A stretch of DNA of 64,000 bases, taken from positions 11,553,501-11,617,500 of the forward strand of contig JAJNNQ010000006.1 in NCBI GenBank assembly GCA_027886175.1. Reading direction: 5' to 3'. This document shows positions 63,201-64,000 of this stretch, in pieces. Numbering within the stretch: position 1 is the first letter of the stretch; each line of letters begins with the position of its first letter. Below the pieces are notes generated by a model. The model saw only the letters and a list, made by a program, of their open reading frames with translations. It was not told the DNA's origin and did not search any database. Both the position numbers and the translations under genes were made by a program. The stretch comes from Phylloscopus collybita. Lineage: Eukaryota; Chordata; Aves; Passeriformes; Phylloscopidae.

Positions 63201-64000
63201 ATGTGAGACAGAAATGCTGTGATCCTAATAGTAGATCTCAACCTTGGCTTTAAATTCTTCCAAGAAACTGCTTTAAATTTGCTTACAGCAAGGTGTCTGT
63301 GTCCATGCAGTCACCCTGAAAATCAGACTCATCTTCTGTTAATTTTTCAGGCATGCAGTAGTAGCCTGAGGCTTGGACAAATCATGACCTCCCAGATCTG
63401 CCAGGGCAAGTGTGCCTCCCCATGCCCTGCCCCTCTCCTCTCACCCAGGTTCCTCCACATTAGGAATTCAGGCAGGACCAGCTCATTCAGTCCTTGAGGG
63501 AATAACACAAATGGAAGGATCACAGGTCCTGGTTTTTCAAGACTGCTCTTAATTACTATGTAGGCTTACCCAGTGTCCTCTTCAAGTTGGCACAGCTAGA
63601 AATTTTAGTTAGAAAACCCCCCATTAAAAGTTTCATTCTGTATTCATACTGTCTTGAGGAATTTAGACCTCTGTTTACCTCTGTTTCTGCGGTGACTGTA
63701 TGAAATTCTCAGGTCTGCCTGTGGTCATAAGAGTTGGGGCTAAACAGACTAAAAAGTTTATTCTGGAAGTCTGGGTAACAGAGCAGCTAAAATTCAAATA
63801 CGTGTTGGAGCTGATGTTTGTTAATGTAAACCATTGTGATCATGGGTATAACCTCTTCTGAATCATGGATTATGTCCCTTTCACAACTGATACATCATGA
63901 CAGTAAATCTAGGCCTTCATAGTTGCTAATGACAATGGCTAGAGTTGTCATTTCAGTCCCACTAATTATATTTGTAAAAGCTATGTAACTCAGATAATAA
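60291..64000. other. Non-coding, unique sequence with old-repeat traces
   Basis: No gene recognised. Frames of 102-119 codons (60846-61199 minus, 61363-61722 minus, 62472-62822 plus) have no family likeness. The 62890-63060 stretch ('acacctaaatgtgacc', 'gatgagatgaatcacc') resembles words at 21910-22080 and may be a very old shared repeat. Confidence 0.68.
63095..63136. repeat. A-rich (AAAAAAG)n tract
   Basis: A runs of 6-7 bases are separated by single G or C residues ('aaaaaaagaaaaaagaaaa'). It is a low-complexity, microsatellite-like tract. Confidence 0.88.

Noticed and set aside
1..64000. Endogenous retrovirus, CRISPR array, bacterial operon, tRNA or rRNA genes.
   Set aside because: I saw no LTR pair, no reverse transcriptase or protease motif, no regularly spaced repeats, and no intact tRNA or rRNA sequence on either strand.

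Overview
This window reads as ordinary AT-rich nuclear DNA of a bird. The main evidence is a set of truncated CR1 LINE 3' ends. Two are in the + orientation (tails at 31192-31245 and 32434-32590). Two are clear minus-strand copies (15804-15992 and 60088-60290). They carry typical avian CR1 phrases, such as the 'gaggtc..ttccaacc...attctatgattctgtg' tail and its reverse complement. A much older CR1-type piece lies at about 53225-53580. Small degenerate pieces of older amniote repeats (MIR/tRNA-like, and a family built around 'CAATGGGA' and 'gcctaaat') are scattered between them. The low density of repeats, all truncated, also fits a bird.

I found no protein-coding gene, RNA gene, CRISPR array, origin or bacterial-type regulatory site. 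Open frames are short (the longest is 176 codons) and frequent on both strands. They overlap each other, show no family motif I recognise, and several lie in CR1 or simple repeats. The window is best described as intergenic or deep intronic. I cannot tell which, because no flanking exon is visible.

Layout: 1-15.8 kb is unique AT-rich sequence with a GA-rich (AGCAGG)n tract at 4.7 kb. From 15.8 to 30.8 kb there is one CR1, a 32-bp tandem duplication at 21.2 kb and a CT-rich minisatellite at 22.2 kb. From 30.8 to 32.6 kb is the densest repeat cluster: a MIR-like piece, a tRNA-like SINE head and two CR1 tails. From 39.5 to 42.7 kb there are three very long pure homopolymers (A62, T62, A53). From 53.2 to 54.1 kb there is an old CR1 and an A29 run. 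Two adjacent perfect hairpins lie at 56.78-56.84 kb, and a minus-strand CR1 at 60.1 kb. The rest is unique non-coding sequence. Three stretches look like candidate conserved non-coding elements, judged only by clustered homeodomain-type motifs.

I looked for an undescribed system and did not find one. The most unusual items are structural: the homopolymer cluster, the paired hairpins, and two long perfect palindromes. All findings are modest and most need an alignment to judge.
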